From: Pseudomonas sp. IPO3778
GTDB taxonomy: Bacteria > Pseudomonadota > Gammaproteobacteria > Pseudomonadales > Pseudomonadaceae
Assembly (NCBI RefSeq): GCF_013386825.1
Contig: NZ_JACARC010000061.1
Span: 1 to 56,641 of the forward strand
DNA length: 56,641 nucleotides
Reading direction: 5' to 3'
Shown here: positions 35,101 through 43,268 of the stretch, in pieces
Layout of the letters: every line of letters begins with the position of its first letter
How positions within the stretch are numbered: the first letter of the stretch is position 1
Made by a program: the position numbers and the translations under genes
The notes under the pieces: generated by a model
The model's database searches: none
What the model was told of the DNA's origin: nothing
The model's input: the letters and a program-made list of their open reading frames with translations, nothing else

Positions 35101-36297
35101 ATGTCAGCCCAACCCCAACACCCTGCCCACATCATCCGCTCGGACGCCGAGGCCATCGCCGTTGCCACCGAACTGGCCAAGCGTTTTGCCGTGGAAGCGG
35201 GTGTGCGTGACCGCGAGCGGCGCCTGCCGGTGGCCGAGCTCGACGAATTCTCTGCCAGCGGCCTGTGGGGCATCACCATTCCCAAGGCCTACGGCGGCGC
35301 CGGGGTGTCCTATGTGACGGTGGCCGAGGTGATCAAGCTGATCTCCGCCGCCGACCCGTCCCTGGGGCAAATTCCGCAAAACCACCTGGGCGTGGTGGAC
35401 ATCCTCCTGCAAACCGCCAGCGAGGAACAAAAGCAGCATTACTTCGCCAAGGTCTTGCAGGGCTACCGTTTTGGCAATGCCTTCTCCGAAGCCAAGAGCA
35501 AAAACGCCGGCACGTTTGACACCCAGGTTCGCTTTGACGGCGACAGCGCGTACATCAACGGCGAGAAGTTCTACTGCACCGGCGCGCTGTTCGCCCATAT
35601 CGTGCCGGCAGTGGGGGTCAACGAAAAAGACCAGGCCTTCATCGCCTTTGTCGAACGGGATGCTCCCGGCCTGCAAGTGATCGACAGCTGGGACGGCTTC
35701 GGCCAACGCACCACCGCCAGCGGCGGCGTGACCCTCGACGGCGTGAAGGTGCCCCTGAGTGCGGTGATCCCTGCCCACCAAGCCTTCGATCAACCCACTG
35801 CCAACGGCCCGATTTCGCAAATCATCCAGGCGGCCGTCGACACCGGCATAGCCCTTGGTGCCCTGGATCAGGCCAAAATCTTCGCGCGCCAGGCCCGGCC
35901 CTGGATCGACAGCCAGCAGGATCACGGTTGGCAAGACCCGTTCACCATCGCCGCCATCGGCGATCTGGAATGGCGGGTGCACGGCACCGAAGCGATCCTC
36001 GCCAAGGCCGGTATTGCCGTCGACCAGGCCCTGGCCAACCCCAATGAAGACACGGTGGCCAACGCCTCCTTCGTCGTGGCCCAAGCCAAAGTGCTGTCGG
36101 CGGAAACCGCGCTGCTCGCCAGCAGCAAACTTTTCGAATTGGCCGGCACCCGCTCGGTGTCCGGCAAGCACAACCTCGACCGCTTCTGGCGCAACGCGCG
36201 CACCCACACCCTGCATGACCCGGCCCGCTGGAAATACCACCTGATCGGCAATTTTGTACTCAACGGCGTCAAGCCCGCACGCCATGCCTGGAACTGA
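35101..36297 (+). CDS. sfnB: SfnB-family sulfur-acquisition oxidoreductase (acyl-CoA dehydrogenase fold)
   Basis: A flavin-dependent enzyme of the acyl-CoA-dehydrogenase/DszC-like monooxygenase fold; 398 residues. The N-terminal helical part (about 10-120) includes LWGITIPKAYGGAGVSYVTVAEVIKLISAADPSLGQIPQNH. The beta-domain has FGNAFSEAKSKNAGTFDTQV and INGEKFYCTGALFAH. The C-terminus ends with the family's RFWRNARTHTLHDPARWKYHLIGNFVLNG. SfnB proteins take part in use of sulfones and other organosulfur compounds as sulfur sources. GGAG lies seven bases before the ATG. It leads an apparent operon with a small ACAD-like gene and an FMN monooxygenase gene. Confidence 0.88.
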   Translation: MSAQPQHPAHIIRSDAEAIAVATELAKRFAVEAGVRDRERRLPVAELDEFSASGLWGITIPKAYGGAGVSYVTVAEVIKLISAADPSLGQIPQNHLGVVDILLQTASEEQKQHYFAKVLQGYRFGNAFSEAKSKNAGTFDTQVRFDGDSAYINGEKFYCTGALFAHIVPAVGVNEKDQAFIAFVERDAPGLQVIDSWDGFGQRTTASGGVTLDGVKVPLSAVIPAHQAFDQPTANGPISQIIQAAVDTGIALGALDQAKIFARQARPWIDSQQDHGWQDPFTIAAIGDLEWRVHGTEAILAKAGIAVDQALANPNEDTVANASFVVAQAKVLSAETALLASSKLFELAGTRSVSGKHNLDRFWRNARTHTLHDPARWKYHLIGNFVLNGVKPARHAWN

Positions 36298-36309
36298 GGA
36301 GCAGCATCC

Positions 36310-36636
36310 ATGATCGCACTGAATCAGGCGCGCCAACTGCTGGAAAGCACCCGGCGTTTTGTCGATAAAAGTGATGACCCCTACGTGATCAGTCGCTTCG
36401 GTGATCTGCAGATTCGCGTGGACGTTGCGGCCGCCTTGTTTGAGCGGGCCGAAACCCACCCAAGTCCGGTGGCGCTTACCGAAGCGCAGATCGCGGCGGC
36501 CGAAGCCCTCATCGCCGCGAGCAATGCCGAATTCGAACTCACCGGCCAACGCACCGCATTGCCACCGACCCTCGATGACCCGTTGCGCTGGAAATATCAG
36601 ATTGTCGGCAACTACCACCTCAACGGAGTGCTTTGA
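36310..36636 (+). CDS. Stand-alone C-terminal acyl-CoA-dehydrogenase domain (108 residues)
   Basis: This small gene is not a complete known enzyme. Its end (DPLRWKYQIVGNYHLNGVL) matches the end of the preceding SfnB protein (DPARWKYHLIGNFVLNGV), and ISRFGDLQIRVDVAAALFERA matches IAAIGDLEWRVHGTEAILAKA. It therefore corresponds to only the C-terminal helical domain and lacks the flavin beta-domain. It has its own ribosome site (GAGGAG) and shares one base with the next start (TGATG), so it looks translated. It may be a duplicated remnant or an accessory subunit of the sfnB product or of the monooxygenase. Confidence 0.75.
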   Translation: MIALNQARQLLESTRRFVDKSDDPYVISRFGDLQIRVDVAAALFERAETHPSPVALTEAQIAAAEALIAASNAEFELTGQRTALPPTLDDPLRWKYQIVGNYHLNGVL

Positions 36637-38015
36637 TGTCCCGTGAAATCCGCTTGAACGCCTTCGACATGAACTGCGTTGGCCACCAGTCACCCGGCCT
36701 GTGGGCCCACCCGCGTGATCGCTCGTGGCAGTACAAGGACCTGGAATACTGGACCGACCTGGCGAAAATCCTTGAGCGCGGCAAGTTCGACGGCCTGTTT
36801 ATCGCCGACGTACTGGGTATCTACGACGTGTACAACGGCAACGGCGACGCGGCGATTCGCCAGGCCACCCAAGTGCCGGTCAACGACCCCCTGTCGCTGA
36901 TCGCACCCATGGCACTGGTCACCGAGCACCTGGGTTTTGGCCTGACGGCCTCGCTGTCCTTCGAACACCCGTACCCATTCGCCCGGCGCCTGTCCACCCT
37001 CGATCACCTGACCAAGGGGCGCGTGGGCTGGAACATTGTCACCTCGTACCTGGAAAGCGGCGCGAAGAACCTCGGCCAGAAAGCCCAGACCGAACACGAC
37101 GCGCGCTACGACTACGCCGAGGAGTACCTGGAGGTGTGCTACAAACTCTGGGAAGGCAGTTGGGAAGAGGGCGCCGTGTTGCGCGACCGTGAGCGACGGA
37201 TCTTCAGTGACCCGAGCAAAATCCACGAGATCCGCCACGTCGGCAAACACTTCCAGGTGCCTGGCATTCACCTCTGCGAGCCTTCGCCACAACGCACGCC
37301 CGTGCTGTACCAGGCCGGCGCCTCCAGCCGGGGCAAACAGTTCGCCGCCGAGCAGGCCGAGTGCGTATTCGTCGCCGCACCGTCGAAAGTGCTGCTGAAG
37401 AAAACCGTCGCCGATATCCGCCGGCGTGCAGCAGAAGCTGGGCGTGATCCGAAGAAAATCCTGATCTTCAACTTGCAGACCGTGATCGTGGGCGAGACCG
37501 ACGCCAAGGCCAAGGCCAAGTTCGACGAATACAAATCCTACGTCAGCTACGAAGGCGCGATGGCCCTGATCTCCGGCTGGACCGGTATCGACTTCAGCCA
37601 GTTCAAGCCCGACGAGCCCCTCAAGCATGTGCACACCAACGCCATTCAATCGGCGGTGGAAGCGTTCTCCACCGCCGACCCGAACAAAGTCTGGACCCCG
37701 AACGAGCTGGCCGACTGGGTCGGCATTGGCGGCTTCGGGCCGTTGTTCGTCGGCGGCCCGGAAACCGTGGCCGACCTGTTGCAGGAATGGGTGGAAGAGA
37801 CCGATGTGGATGGCTTCAACCTGGCCTATGCACTGACCCACGAGACCTTTATCGACGCGGTGGAGTTGTTGGTACCGGAGCTGCAGAAACGCGGGGTGTA
37901 CAAGACCGAATATGCCAAGGGCACGCTGCGCGAGAAATTGTTCGGGGAAGGCGCACGTTTGCCGGACAATCACCCGGGTGCCAGCTATCGCGACCTTAAA
38001 GCCACAGCGATCTGA
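36636..38015 (+). CDS. LLM-class FMN-dependent monooxygenase (NtaA/SnaA/DszA family)
   Basis: A luciferase-like flavin monooxygenase of 459 residues that uses FMNH2 from a separate reductase. Marks include NCVGHQSPGLWAHPRDRSWQYKDLEYWTDLAKILERGKFDGLFIADVLGIYDVY, the loop HPYPFARRLSTLDHLTKGRVGWNIVTSYLESGAKNLG, and the phosphate-binding YQAGASSRGKQFAAEQAECVF. The family cleaves C-S or C-N bonds (dimethyl sulfide, sulfones, nitrilotriacetate). Its position behind sfnB suggests organosulfur use. The start codon overlaps the preceding stop by one base. A REPIN follows 16 bases after the stop. Confidence 0.9.
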   Translation: MSREIRLNAFDMNCVGHQSPGLWAHPRDRSWQYKDLEYWTDLAKILERGKFDGLFIADVLGIYDVYNGNGDAAIRQATQVPVNDPLSLIAPMALVTEHLGFGLTASLSFEHPYPFARRLSTLDHLTKGRVGWNIVTSYLESGAKNLGQKAQTEHDARYDYAEEYLEVCYKLWEGSWEEGAVLRDRERRIFSDPSKIHEIRHVGKHFQVPGIHLCEPSPQRTPVLYQAGASSRGKQFAAEQAECVFVAAPSKVLLKKTVADIRRRAAEAGRDPKKILIFNLQTVIVGETDAKAKAKFDEYKSYVSYEGAMALISGWTGIDFSQFKPDEPLKHVHTNAIQSAVEAFSTADPNKVWTPNELADWVGIGGFGPLFVGGPETVADLLQEWVEETDVDGFNLAYALTHETFIDAVELLVPELQKRGVYKTEYAKGTLREKLFGEGARLPDNHPGASYRDLKATAI

Positions 38016-38031
38016 CTGGAGAAACCGCATC

Positions 38032-38125
38032 AATGTGGGAGCTGGCTTGCCTGCGATAGCGGTGAGTCAGCTTGCATCTGTGTTGGCTGACACTCCGCTA
38101 TCGCAGGCAAGCCAGCTCCCACAGG
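38032..38125. repeat. REPIN after the FMN monooxygenase gene
   Basis: AATGTGGGAGCTGGCTTGCCTGCGATAGCGG (left) pairs with CCGCTATCGCAGGCAAGCCAGCTCCCACA (right) around a TCAGC/GCTGA inner stem. It separates the sfnB operon from the next gene. Confidence 0.9.
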
Positions 38126-38198
38126 TGATCTTCATCAAGCCAACGACTTCGGCCAGCGGACCACCGCATGCTTGTTTCACCAATAGGAGGAACACCCT

Positions 38199-38786
38199 AT
38201 GAGCGTGCGTGAACTTGAATTACCGCTGGAAGTGGAATGGCCCGCCGAACGGGTCACGGTGTTGCCCCAGGCCTTGGCGCAGTTGCACCACTGGGCGCAG
38301 GTGACCCCGCTGCACAATGCCCTGCGCCACAAGCACGACGGGCAGTGGTACGCCTGGCGCTGGATTGACGCCCTGCGCGACGTCGAGCGCCTGGCCGATG
38401 GCTTGCGTCAGCAGGGCTTTACCGCGGCGTCGAGACTGGCCCTCAGCGGTGCGTTTGAGCCGAACTTGTTGCTGCTGGCCCTGGCCGCCCAGTCCATCGG
38501 CGGGCAGATCCTGACCCTGGCCGATGACCTGGCGCCCGCTGCCTTGCAGCAACAGGTGTGGCGTATTCGACCTACCCACGTGTACGTCCATGGGCTCCCG
38601 CCGATGGCGACGGTGCAGCGGGTCGGCCCAGTGGACCTCTCACAGCGGCTGTGCCGCTGGTGGCAGCCTTCCGGCAAAACCGAACTGTGGAGCGAGGAGA
38701 GCACCCACTGGCAAGGCGGCCTGGCGGCGGTGCTGGCGCAATGGCTGAACAGCGGCCAGAGCCTGGGCTTCCCGCAGTCGGGCTGA
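38199..38786 (+). CDS. Truncated AMP-binding (acyl-CoA synthetase-like) N-terminal domain
   Basis: A 195-residue protein of uncertain role. Residues about 30-115 (TPLHNALRHKHDGQWYAWRWIDALRDVERLADGLRQQGF, then RLALSGAFEPNLLLLALAAQSIGGQILTL) resemble the start of AMP-forming ligases such as FadD-like enzymes. The P-loop (TSGTTG), the adenylate-binding core and the C-terminal lid are absent, so it cannot be a complete ligase. AGGAGG stands before the ATG. The frame stops at 38784-38786, but skipping one base there opens a coherent reading (ELFGPNYAPRVEVLDTARG...) to a TAA at 38872-38874, 12 bases before the next gene. A 3' frameshift is therefore possible. Confidence 0.6.
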   Translation: MSVRELELPLEVEWPAERVTVLPQALAQLHHWAQVTPLHNALRHKHDGQWYAWRWIDALRDVERLADGLRQQGFTAASRLALSGAFEPNLLLLALAAQSIGGQILTLADDLAPAALQQQVWRIRPTHVYVHGLPPMATVQRVGPVDLSQRLCRWWQPSGKTELWSEESTHWQGGLAAVLAQWLNSGQSLGFPQSG

Positions 38787-38886
38787 GCTATTCGGGCCGA
38801 ACTATGCGCCCCGGGTCGAAGTGCTGGATACTGCACGGGGCGATGTTTACGACATTTATTCAGGCACACAGTAAGGGCGCAATGTC

Positions 38887-40305
38887 ATGAGTGAAACCGA
38901 ACGCGGACAGGCGACGAGCGCCATTCGCAACGCTGATGTGCTGATCGTCGGCGGCGGCCTGAGCGGCACGATGCTGGCGGTGCAACTGCTGCGCCTGCCG
39001 GGCACGCGGCAGATCCTGGTGATCGAGCCGCGCCAGGAACTGGGGCGCGGCGAAGCCTACAGCGCGGTGGAGTTGGGCCACACCTTGAACGGCAACGCCG
39101 CCCGCATGAGCGTCGACCCGGACAACGCCGATGACCTGACCCAATGGCTGACCGCCTACATCGCCGGCGGTGGTTGGCCGGAGTCGGACCAGCAACACGT
39201 GCCCATCAGCGAACTGTTTCCGCCCCGGGGGATGTTTGGCCTGTACGCGCAGCAACGGCTGGCCGAGGCCAAGGCGCTGTCGGCCTCGACTGTCGAGCAC
39301 GTCCGCGCCGAAGTGGTAGACCTTGAAGTGGATGAGCACGCCACGCTCCTCACCCTGAGTGATGGCCAGCAACTGCGCGGTGCCTTTGCGGTGTTGGCCA
39401 CCGGCATGTTTCCGGCGGCACGCACGCCACAAACCGAGTCCAGCGGCTTGAATGCCGCCGCAGTCGACCCGTGGGATGTGCAGGCCATGACCCAACTGGA
39501 CCCGCACGCCACCGTGCTGATCATCGGTTCCGGGCTGACCATGGTGGACGCCGTGGTGTCCCTGGAACAGGCCGGCCACCGCGGGCCCATCGAGATTTTT
39601 TCGCGCCACGGCCTGTTGCCCCATGTGCGCCGGCAACCACCGGCCTGGGTCGATTTTCTGGGTGAAGACCCTGGCCTGCGCAGCCCCCGGCAATTGCTGC
39701 GGGAAGTGCGGCGTCAATGCCGGCTCGCGCTGGCGCAGGGGATCGACTGGCAAGCGCCGCTGGACACGGTGCGGGCCCACATCGGGCGGTTGTGGAGCCA
39801 GGCCAGCGAGGGCGAGAAACGTCAGTTCGTGCGGCATGTTCGGCCCTGGTGGGAAAGCCATCACCACCGCTCACCGCCCTTGAGTGCCGAGCTGGTGGCG
39901 CGGTTGCACGGGGAAGGGCGCCTGCGGATTCAGGCGGCGTCGTACAAGGGGTTGGTACCTTCAGACGGTGAGGTGACGATTCGCCTGCGTCATCGTGGCG
40001 AGCAGGCCGTGGTACAGGTGTCGGGGGCGGCGCTGATCAACTCCAGCGGGATTGAATACGACTGGCGGCGCGTGGCCCGGCCGTTACCCCGGCAGTTGCT
40101 CAAGCGCGGGCTGATCCAGCCCGGGCCGTTGGCGTTGGGGATTGCGGCGGATGGGGCGGGGGCGGTGCTGGATGCTGAAGGGAATGTCAGCCAGCGGCTG
40201 TTTGCGATGGGCCCGCCGTTGCGTGGGATGTGGTGGGAAAGTACGGCGGTCACGGATGTGGCGATTCAGGCCAAGGCGTTGGCCGCCAGGTTGGCACACC
40301 TCTAA
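38887..40305 (+). CDS. FAD/NAD(P)-binding oxidoreductase
   Basis: A 472-residue flavoprotein of the FAD-NAD(P)-binding family (Pfam 13454-like). The first Rossmann motif is ADVLIVGGGLSGTMLAVQLL (about 17-36) and the second is ATVLIIGSGLTMVDAVVSL (about 210-228). ATGMFPAARTP is the family's ATG motif, and SRHGLLPHVRR resembles the hydroxyacylglutathione-like HxxL region of these proteins. Its reaction is unknown; many members sit next to redox or siderophore genes. It lies close behind the AMP-ligase fragment gene and probably belongs to the same transcript. A mixed repeat follows directly. Confidence 0.8.
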   Translation: MSETERGQATSAIRNADVLIVGGGLSGTMLAVQLLRLPGTRQILVIEPRQELGRGEAYSAVELGHTLNGNAARMSVDPDNADDLTQWLTAYIAGGGWPESDQQHVPISELFPPRGMFGLYAQQRLAEAKALSASTVEHVRAEVVDLEVDEHATLLTLSDGQQLRGAFAVLATGMFPAARTPQTESSGLNAAAVDPWDVQAMTQLDPHATVLIIGSGLTMVDAVVSLEQAGHRGPIEIFSRHGLLPHVRRQPPAWVDFLGEDPGLRSPRQLLREVRRQCRLALAQGIDWQAPLDTVRAHIGRLWSQASEGEKRQFVRHVRPWWESHHHRSPPLSAELVARLHGEGRLRIQAASYKGLVPSDGEVTIRLRHRGEQAVVQVSGAALINSSGIEYDWRRVARPLPRQLLKRGLIQPGPLALGIAADGAGAVLDAEGNVSQRLFAMGPPLRGMWWESTAVTDVAIQAKALAARLAHL

Positions 40306-40306
40306 A

Positions 40307-40503
40307 ATCTGGGAGCGGGCTTGCTGTGGTGAGGGGGCTTGTCCTGTGGCGAGGGGGCTTGTCCCCCGTTGGAGTGCGCAGCGCTCCCGCTTTTCTTGGG
40401 GCCGGTTCACCACAGATTGATGGGGCTGCTTCGCAGCCCAACGCGGGGCAAGCCCGCTCGCCACAGCAAGCCCGCTTACCACAGCAAACCCGCTCCCACA
40501 TTT
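40307..40503. repeat. Composite repeat: two REP families nested
   Basis: The outer arms CTGGGAGCGGGCTTGCTGTGG and its relative ending CGCTCCCACA enclose a degenerate copy of the TGTGGCGAGGGGGCTTGTCC family seen at 4431-4565 (left TGTGGCGAGGGGGC, right GCAAGCCCGCTCGCCACA). CACAGCAA...CCCGCT units are tandemly repeated on the right side. Confidence 0.75.
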
Positions 40504-40531
40504 TGATCTTCATTCGCCTAGGGTTTGGGGT

Positions 40532-41797
40532 TCATGGCCCAACCTTTACAAACCCCGGCTTCAACCCAAACACCTCAACTCCCTGGGCCGTCGACTGCCC
40601 GGTGGTCACCGTCACCCGCTCCACCGGCTGATCCATCGCCGCCCGGTATTCCACGGTCATCCCCCCGTCCCCGCGCGTGATCGCCTGGGCCGGCACCACA
40701 ATCGCCTGGTCATTGTTGTAGGTCACAATGGTCAACCGTGCACTCATCCCCAGCCGCACGCGTTGCAACTGCGGCGGCGTCAACTTGGGAATCGACAGGG
40801 TCACCGGAAACTGCGCACTGCCCTGGCTGTCGCTGGCAATCGCCAACCCGCTGACCACGCTGACTGACCCCGTCAGCCGCTCACCGTCAAACCCGTCGCC
40901 CATCACCTCCACCGCCTGGCCCTGGTGCAGTTGGTTGATGTCCAGTTCCGATACCTTGGCGACGATTTTCAGCTTCTCGATATTGGCCAGCCCAAACAGT
41001 ACCTGGCCCTGGTTGACCTTGCTCCCGGCCTGCACCGGTACGTTGTTGTTCCCGCCGCCCTGAGACGACGAATTACTGCCCGGCGCCGGCACCACGATGC
41101 CGGAGAACGGGGCCTTGACTTCCTTGCCATCGAGCAGGGTGCGCAGGGCGTCATATTTCACCGTGGCATTGGTCAGCTCCATATCGGCGATCTGCCGGTA
41201 TTCGCCCTTGCCTTGTTCGGTCGCCTGTTGCAGTTCGCCGCGGGCGGCCACCAGGTCGAGTTGTTGCTGGGCGGTCTGCTGTTTCAGGTCGTCGAGTTCG
41301 TTGCGCGGGATGATGCCGCGCTTGAACAGGTTTTCACTTTCGGTGAGTTTGCGCTGGGTGTTGCTGGCGGTCATTTCGGCGGTGCGCAGGCTGCGGCGGG
41401 CGCGGCCGACTTGCGGGCCGCTGTCCCAGTCCTGCATTTCCTGCACGGTGCGCCGTGCCTTGAGTTGCGCCGAGAGGGCGTCGCGCAATTGCACCTCGAG
41501 GGTGGCCGGGTCCATGCGCAGCAGCACCTGGCCGGCTTCCACCCGCTGGCCCTGTTCCACCAGGTTGGCCTGCACATTGCCGTCGAACGGCGCGGTGAGG
41601 GTTATGGTGGTGTCGGGCTCGATCTTGCCCACCAGGCCGATCTGGTGCACCAGCGGGTCGGCCTTCACCGCCAGCCATTGCTCGGCGTTGCCGGGCGGGT
41701 TCGCGGCCGGGCTTTGGCGGCTGAACAGCGTGATGCCCACTGCGGCCACCAGCACCATCAACGCGGCCGCCAACAGGCGTTTTTTATTAGTAGTCAT
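40532..41797 (-). CDS. Periplasmic adaptor of a MacA/HlyD-type exporter
   Basis: A membrane fusion protein of 421 residues. An N-terminal membrane anchor (about 7-25) is followed by the lipoyl half-motif (ITLTAPFDGNVQANLVEQGQRVEAGQVLLRMDP) and a coiled-coil hairpin (about 100-215, TENLFKRGIIPRNELDDLKQQ-like). The second half-motif is VKAPFSGIVVPAPGS, followed by an unusual Ser/Gly/Asn-rich insert (SNSSSQGGGNNN). Beta-barrel and membrane-proximal domains complete it. It is the last gene of the exporter operon; its start lies inside the end of the TolC gene (11-base overlap). It should bridge the MacB-like permease and the TolC protein. Confidence 0.88.
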   Translation of the reverse strand: MTTNKKRLLAAALMVLVAAVGITLFSRQSPAANPPGNAEQWLAVKADPLVHQIGLVGKIEPDTTITLTAPFDGNVQANLVEQGQRVEAGQVLLRMDPATLEVQLRDALSAQLKARRTVQEMQDWDSGPQVGRARRSLRTAEMTASNTQRKLTESENLFKRGIIPRNELDDLKQQTAQQQLDLVAARGELQQATEQGKGEYRQIADMELTNATVKYDALRTLLDGKEVKAPFSGIVVPAPGSNSSSQGGGNNNVPVQAGSKVNQGQVLFGLANIEKLKIVAKVSELDINQLHQGQAVEVMGDGFDGERLTGSVSVVSGLAIASDSQGSAQFPVTLSIPKLTPPQLQRVRLGMSARLTIVTYNNDQAIVVPAQAITRGDGGMTVEYRAAMDQPVERVTVTTGQSTAQGVEVFGLKPGFVKVGP

Positions 41798-43268
41798 TGA
41801 GGGCGATTTCCCAACTTTCCAGCGTCATGCCCAGGGTCAAGTCGAACTGAGTCTGGGCGTTCAAATAGGCAATCAGCGCATTGAGCCGCGAGTTCTCGGC
41901 GTTGCGCAGGTCGGTTTCGAAACTCAGTACCTGGAAGTTGGTGGAGCGCCCGGCGCTGAGTTTTTCCCGTTCGATCTCGATCTTGCGCTTGGACAACTCC
42001 ACGGCGCGCTGGGAGATTTCGTACTGCCGCCAGCGGGTGCCCAGGTCGCGCACCACATCGTTGACGTCACGCTCCAGTTGCTGGCGGGCGTCGGCGATGA
42101 TGATTGCCTGGTTTTCCACGTCGACCCGCGCGTGCACCTCGGCCTGGCGGGTGCTGATATCGCCGATGGGGATCTGCACCTGCACGCCGGCATAGCTGTC
42201 CCAGCGCCGGTTATTCGAGTAGCCGTTATCGTCGTTGGTGGCGGCGCGAATCTGATTGGCGCCAGCCACCAGGTCCACTTGCCAGCGCCCGGAGTCTTTG
42301 GCGATCACCAGGTTGAGGTCGGCCTGCTGGCTGCCGAGCAGGGTGGCGAGGTATTCCGGTTGCTGGTTCTGCGCCAGGACGAAGGCCTGGCGCTTGTCGA
42401 TGTCCATGCGCTTGGCTTCAAGGGCCTCGGTGGCTCGGATCGGCGTCGACAGGTCGAGGGCCAGCAGGCGCAGCAGGGCCAGGCGGCTAGTGTCCAGTTG
42501 GTTCTGGGCTTCTTCCACCCCCAGTTGCTGGGTGGCGATGTCGGCTTCGGTCTGCACAATCTCGAACTCGGCCATGCGCCCGGCACTGATCAGCGCCTTG
42601 TTCACTTCCAGCAACGTGTCGGAACGCTTGAGGGCGTCCTGGACGATGCTCAACTGTTCCTGGGCCCGCAGCAATTCGCGGTAGGTGGCGATGATGTTGC
42701 TGATGGTCTGCGCCACGTTGGCCTTGAGGTTCAGGCGGTTGGCCTGTTCCGACAGGCGTGACAGCCGCAGCGGGGCGGTGGTGGCGTCCCAGCCGGCGCC
42801 GCGCATCAGGGGCTGGATCACCGACAGGTCAAGGCCATCGCTGCGGTAGCGCCCGGCACGGTCGGCGTTGTTCAGTTGCTGGGTCCAGTTCATGCTCAGG
42901 CGCGTGCCGTACTCGCCGAGCAAGGTGGCATTGGGCGCCAGGTTGGCATTGCGGGCATTGTCGTCGCTGCCTTTGGTGGCGCGGTAGTAGCTGTTCAGGG
43001 TCAGCTTGGGGTTGAAGGTGTCTTCGGCCACCCGCAGGTCGAACTTCTGCGCCACCCGTTGCAGGTACGCGCTGCGGATCGCCGGGTTGTTGCGCAGGCC
43101 CAGGTACACCGCATCGCCCAGGGTCAGGGTGGTGGACTGGGCATTCAGCGATACGCTGTGTTCATAACCACTGCGGGTGGTGCTGGGCGCCGAGGGGCGA
43201 ATCACCACATCGGCGGCCACGCTGTGCAGGCTCACCAGGGCCATCCATAACAGCAGCCGTTTATTCAT
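41787..43268 (-). CDS. TolC-family outer membrane channel
   Basis: A 493-residue outer membrane efflux protein. A signal peptide (about 1-18, ending SVA-AD) precedes two OEP repeats with long helices (about 50-260 and 275-480). Typical stretches are LGDAVYLGLRNNPAIRSAYLQRVAQKFDLRVAEDTFNPKLTLNSYY and VQVQIPIGDISTRQAEVHARVDVENQAIIIADARQQLERDVNDVV. It differs clearly from the NodT lipoprotein at 13957-15420: it has no lipobox. It overlaps the permease gene by eight bases and the adaptor gene by eleven, so all four exporter genes are tightly coupled. Confidence 0.9.
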   Translation of the reverse strand: MNKRLLLWMALVSLHSVAADVVIRPSAPSTTRSGYEHSVSLNAQSTTLTLGDAVYLGLRNNPAIRSAYLQRVAQKFDLRVAEDTFNPKLTLNSYYRATKGSDDNARNANLAPNATLLGEYGTRLSMNWTQQLNNADRAGRYRSDGLDLSVIQPLMRGAGWDATTAPLRLSRLSEQANRLNLKANVAQTISNIIATYRELLRAQEQLSIVQDALKRSDTLLEVNKALISAGRMAEFEIVQTEADIATQQLGVEEAQNQLDTSRLALLRLLALDLSTPIRATEALEAKRMDIDKRQAFVLAQNQQPEYLATLLGSQQADLNLVIAKDSGRWQVDLVAGANQIRAATNDDNGYSNNRRWDSYAGVQVQIPIGDISTRQAEVHARVDVENQAIIIADARQQLERDVNDVVRDLGTRWRQYEISQRAVELSKRKIEIEREKLSAGRSTNFQVLSFETDLRNAENSRLNALIAYLNAQTQFDLTLGMTLESWEIALNDY

